Part shown: positions 62,704-64,000 of the stretch, in pieces | How the letters are laid out: the number at the start of each line of letters is the position of its first letter | How positions within the stretch are numbered: position 1 is the stretch's first letter | Assembly: GCF_032484785.1 (NCBI RefSeq) | Contig: NZ_JAUETR010000002.1 | Span: 1,426,001-1,490,000, forward strand | Reading direction: 5' to 3' | Length of the DNA: 64,000 nucleotides | Source of the DNA: Bradyrhizobium sp. SZCCHNS1050 | GTDB lineage: Bacteria > Pseudomonadota > Alphaproteobacteria > Rhizobiales > Xanthobacteraceae | Translations under genes and position numbers: made by a program | The notes under the pieces: generated by a model | Database searches by the model: none | The model's input: the letters and a program-made list of their open reading frames with translations, nothing else | What the model was told of the DNA's origin: nothing

Positions 62704-63462
62704 ATGACCTATTGCTGCGGAATTCTGGTGCGTGACGGCCTCGTCATGATCGCGGACACCCGAACCAATGCCGGTCTCGACAACGTCTCGACCTTCCGCA
62801 AGCTGCACATCTTCTCCAATCCGGGCGAGCGCATCGTGGCGGTCGCCAGCGCCGGCAATCTCGCCATCAGCCAGTCCGTCCTATCGACCTTGACCGAAGG
62901 GATGGAAGACCCCGACACCGGCGAGGTCGAGACGCTGATGAACGCGCCGACGATGTTTCAGGCCGCACAGCGCATCGGCAAGGCGATCCGCATGGTGCAC
63001 GCCACCGAAGGCCCGGCGCTGAAGGCCGAAGACATCTCGTTCGACGTCTCCTTCCTGTTCGGCGGCCAGATCAAGGGCTCGCGGATGCGGCTGTTCATGG
63101 TCTACACCGCCGGCAACTTCATCGAATGCACCACCGACACGCCCTATCTGCAGATCGGCGAGCACAAATACGGCAAGCCGGTGCTCGACCGCGCCATGCA
63201 TTACGACGTCGAGCTCTACGAGGCGCTGAAGACGGGCCTGATCTCGATGGACTCGACGATGCGCTCCAATCTCGGCGTCGGCCTGCCGATCGACGTGCTG
63301 GTGGTGCGCGCGGAGGCCTGCGAGGCCGACCTCAATCATCGCATCGAGGCCGGCGAGCCCTATTTCCACGATCTCCGCTCGCGCTGGTCGGCGGCCCTGC
63401 GCGCTGCGCATAACAACATTCCAAGGCCGCCCTATAAGACTCAGAGCGAGTCAAAACACTGA
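62704..63462 (+). CDS. Proteasome-type peptidase Anbu
   Basis: 252 residues, the ancestral beta-subunit-type Ntn hydrolase. It begins MTYCCGILV, so Thr2 would be the nucleophile after removal of Met1, and contains VMIADTRTNAGLDNVSTF (Asp and Lys-region) and VASAGNLAIS. Anbu forms open helical rings in solved structures and its peptidase activity has been weak or not detected. Its substrate is presumed to be the product of the neighbouring operon genes. ATG 62704 follows GAGGGGACTGAG. Confidence 0.93.
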   Translation: MTYCCGILVRDGLVMIADTRTNAGLDNVSTFRKLHIFSNPGERIVAVASAGNLAISQSVLSTLTEGMEDPDTGEVETLMNAPTMFQAAQRIGKAIRMVHATEGPALKAEDISFDVSFLFGGQIKGSRMRLFMVYTAGNFIECTTDTPYLQIGEHKYGKPVLDRAMHYDVELYEALKTGLISMDSTMRSNLGVGLPIDVLVVRAEACEADLNHRIEAGEPYFHDLRSRWSAALRAAHNNIPRPPYKTQSESKH

Positions 63463-63496
63463 AACTGCAAAACACTTGAACTGAAGGTGAGGAAAC

Positions 63497-64000
63497 ATGG
63501 CTGAAGCGGCAAAGAAGATCGCGCTGGTGACAGGCGCAGGCACGGGGGTCGGCCGCGCCGCATCGCTCGCGTTGATGAACTCCGGCTTCACCGTGGTGCT
63601 GGCCGGTCGCCGCAAGGAGATGCTGGAGGAGACCGCCAAGCTCGGCCCAGCCGGCATGAGCCTCCCCGTCTCCGCCGATATGATGGACCCCGCCTCGATC
63701 GCGGGGCTGTTCGACACCGTGAAGTCGACCTACGGCCGGCTCGACGTGCTGTTCAACAATGCGGGCATGGGCGCGCCACCGGTGCCATTCGAGGACCTCA
63801 CCCTGCAGCAATGGCAGTCGGTGGTGGCGACCAACCTCACTGCGCCGTTCCTGTGCACGCAGCACGCCTTCCGCATCATGAAGGATCAATCGCCGCGCGG
63901 CGGCCGCATCATCAACAACGGCTCGATCTCGGCGCACGCGCCGCGGCCGTTCTCCTCGCCCTACACCTCGACGAAGCACGCGATCACGGGTCTGACGAAA
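63497..64000 (+). CDS. Short-chain dehydrogenase/reductase, 3'-truncated by window edge
   Basis: The first 168 codons are present, from ATG 63497 with GGTGAGG about 6 nt upstream. Classical SDR: nucleotide-binding [11 protein letters not shown] at about 11-21, [10 protein letters not shown], the structural Asn in NLTAPFLC, the active-site Ser in [10 protein letters not shown] and the YTSTK motif near the end. An NADPH preference is hinted at by LAGRRKEM. The substrate is unknown. It follows the Anbu gene by 34 nt and might be co-transcribed. Confidence 0.93.
   Translation, partial: MAEAAKKIALVTGAGTGVGRAASLALMNSGFTVVLAGRRKEMLEETAKLGPAGMSLPVSADMMDPASIAGLFDTVKSTYGRLDVLFNNAGMGAPPVPFEDLTLQQWQSVVATNLTAPFLCTQHAFRIMKDQSPRGGRIINNGSISAHAPRPFSSPYTSTKHAITGLTK

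Overview
The window is high-GC alphaproteobacterial chromosome. It most resembles Bradyrhizobium or a close relative such as Rhodopseudomonas. The basis is the protein families present (DUF3126, BTLCP-type transglutaminase-like peptidase, an FnrN-like Crp/Fnr protein, the Anbu operon, SphA-type outer-membrane protein) and several families of intergenic palindromes of a kind common in that group. No search was run, so the genus is an inference.

Layout. 1-9 kb: mostly single housekeeping or orphan genes (partial metallo-beta-lactamase fold protein, tandem PilZ protein, BTLCP peptidase with a clear Rho-independent terminator, Tat-exported dienelactone hydrolase, small exported Gly-rich proteins, a ribbon-helix-helix-like/RMF-like gene pair, gamma-carbonic anhydrase). 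9-16.7 kb: DUF3126, serine acetyltransferase CysE, a polytopic membrane protein, alpha/beta hydrolase, a large hypothetical protein ending inside a palindrome, a zinc-finger protein, an FAD monooxygenase and a lipoprotein. 17-25.4 kb: an accessory-looking block with two tandem exported paralogues, an SphA-like outer-membrane protein, a type I arylsulfatase, a DUF1254/DUF1214 protein and a DUF2721 membrane protein. 25.4-27.6 kb: a small island-like stretch holding a C-terminal tyrosine-recombinase remnant, a three-gene minus-strand cassette (GrlR-like, TIR-like, coiled-coil), a divergent 2-TM protein and tRNA-Leu(UAA). 27.6-31.7 kb: FnrN-like regulator, GST, ArsR-SRPBCC pair and a soluble chemoreceptor with a CZB zinc domain.

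32-45.7 kb is a peptide uptake and breakdown locus. It has two near-identical DppA-like binding proteins on the minus strand. Facing away on the plus strand are an M20 carboxypeptidase, DppB/DppC permeases, a fused DppDF ATPase, an MlrC/M81 metallopeptidase, an M20D amidohydrolase and an amidase. Three different palindromic repeat families sit in the gaps of this gene string. 46-53 kb: crotonase, NIT-domain chemoreceptor, quinone oxidoreductase with a DsbA-like isomerase, a GST and a MetE-core methyltransferase. 53.5-56.7 kb is an autotransporter whose reading frame is cut by one in-frame amber codon. 57-64 kb: xanthine phosphoribosyltransferase, CinA-like MoCF protein, then the complete Anbu operon (circularly permuted ATP-grasp, alpha-E, transglutaminase, Anbu peptidase) and the start of an SDR gene.

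The most promising uncharacterised unit is the GrlR-TIR-coiled-coil cassette with its divergent 2-TM gene (25.8-27.4 kb), a candidate defence or stress module. The amber-interrupted autotransporter and the RMF-like micro-gene at 6694 also deserve a look.
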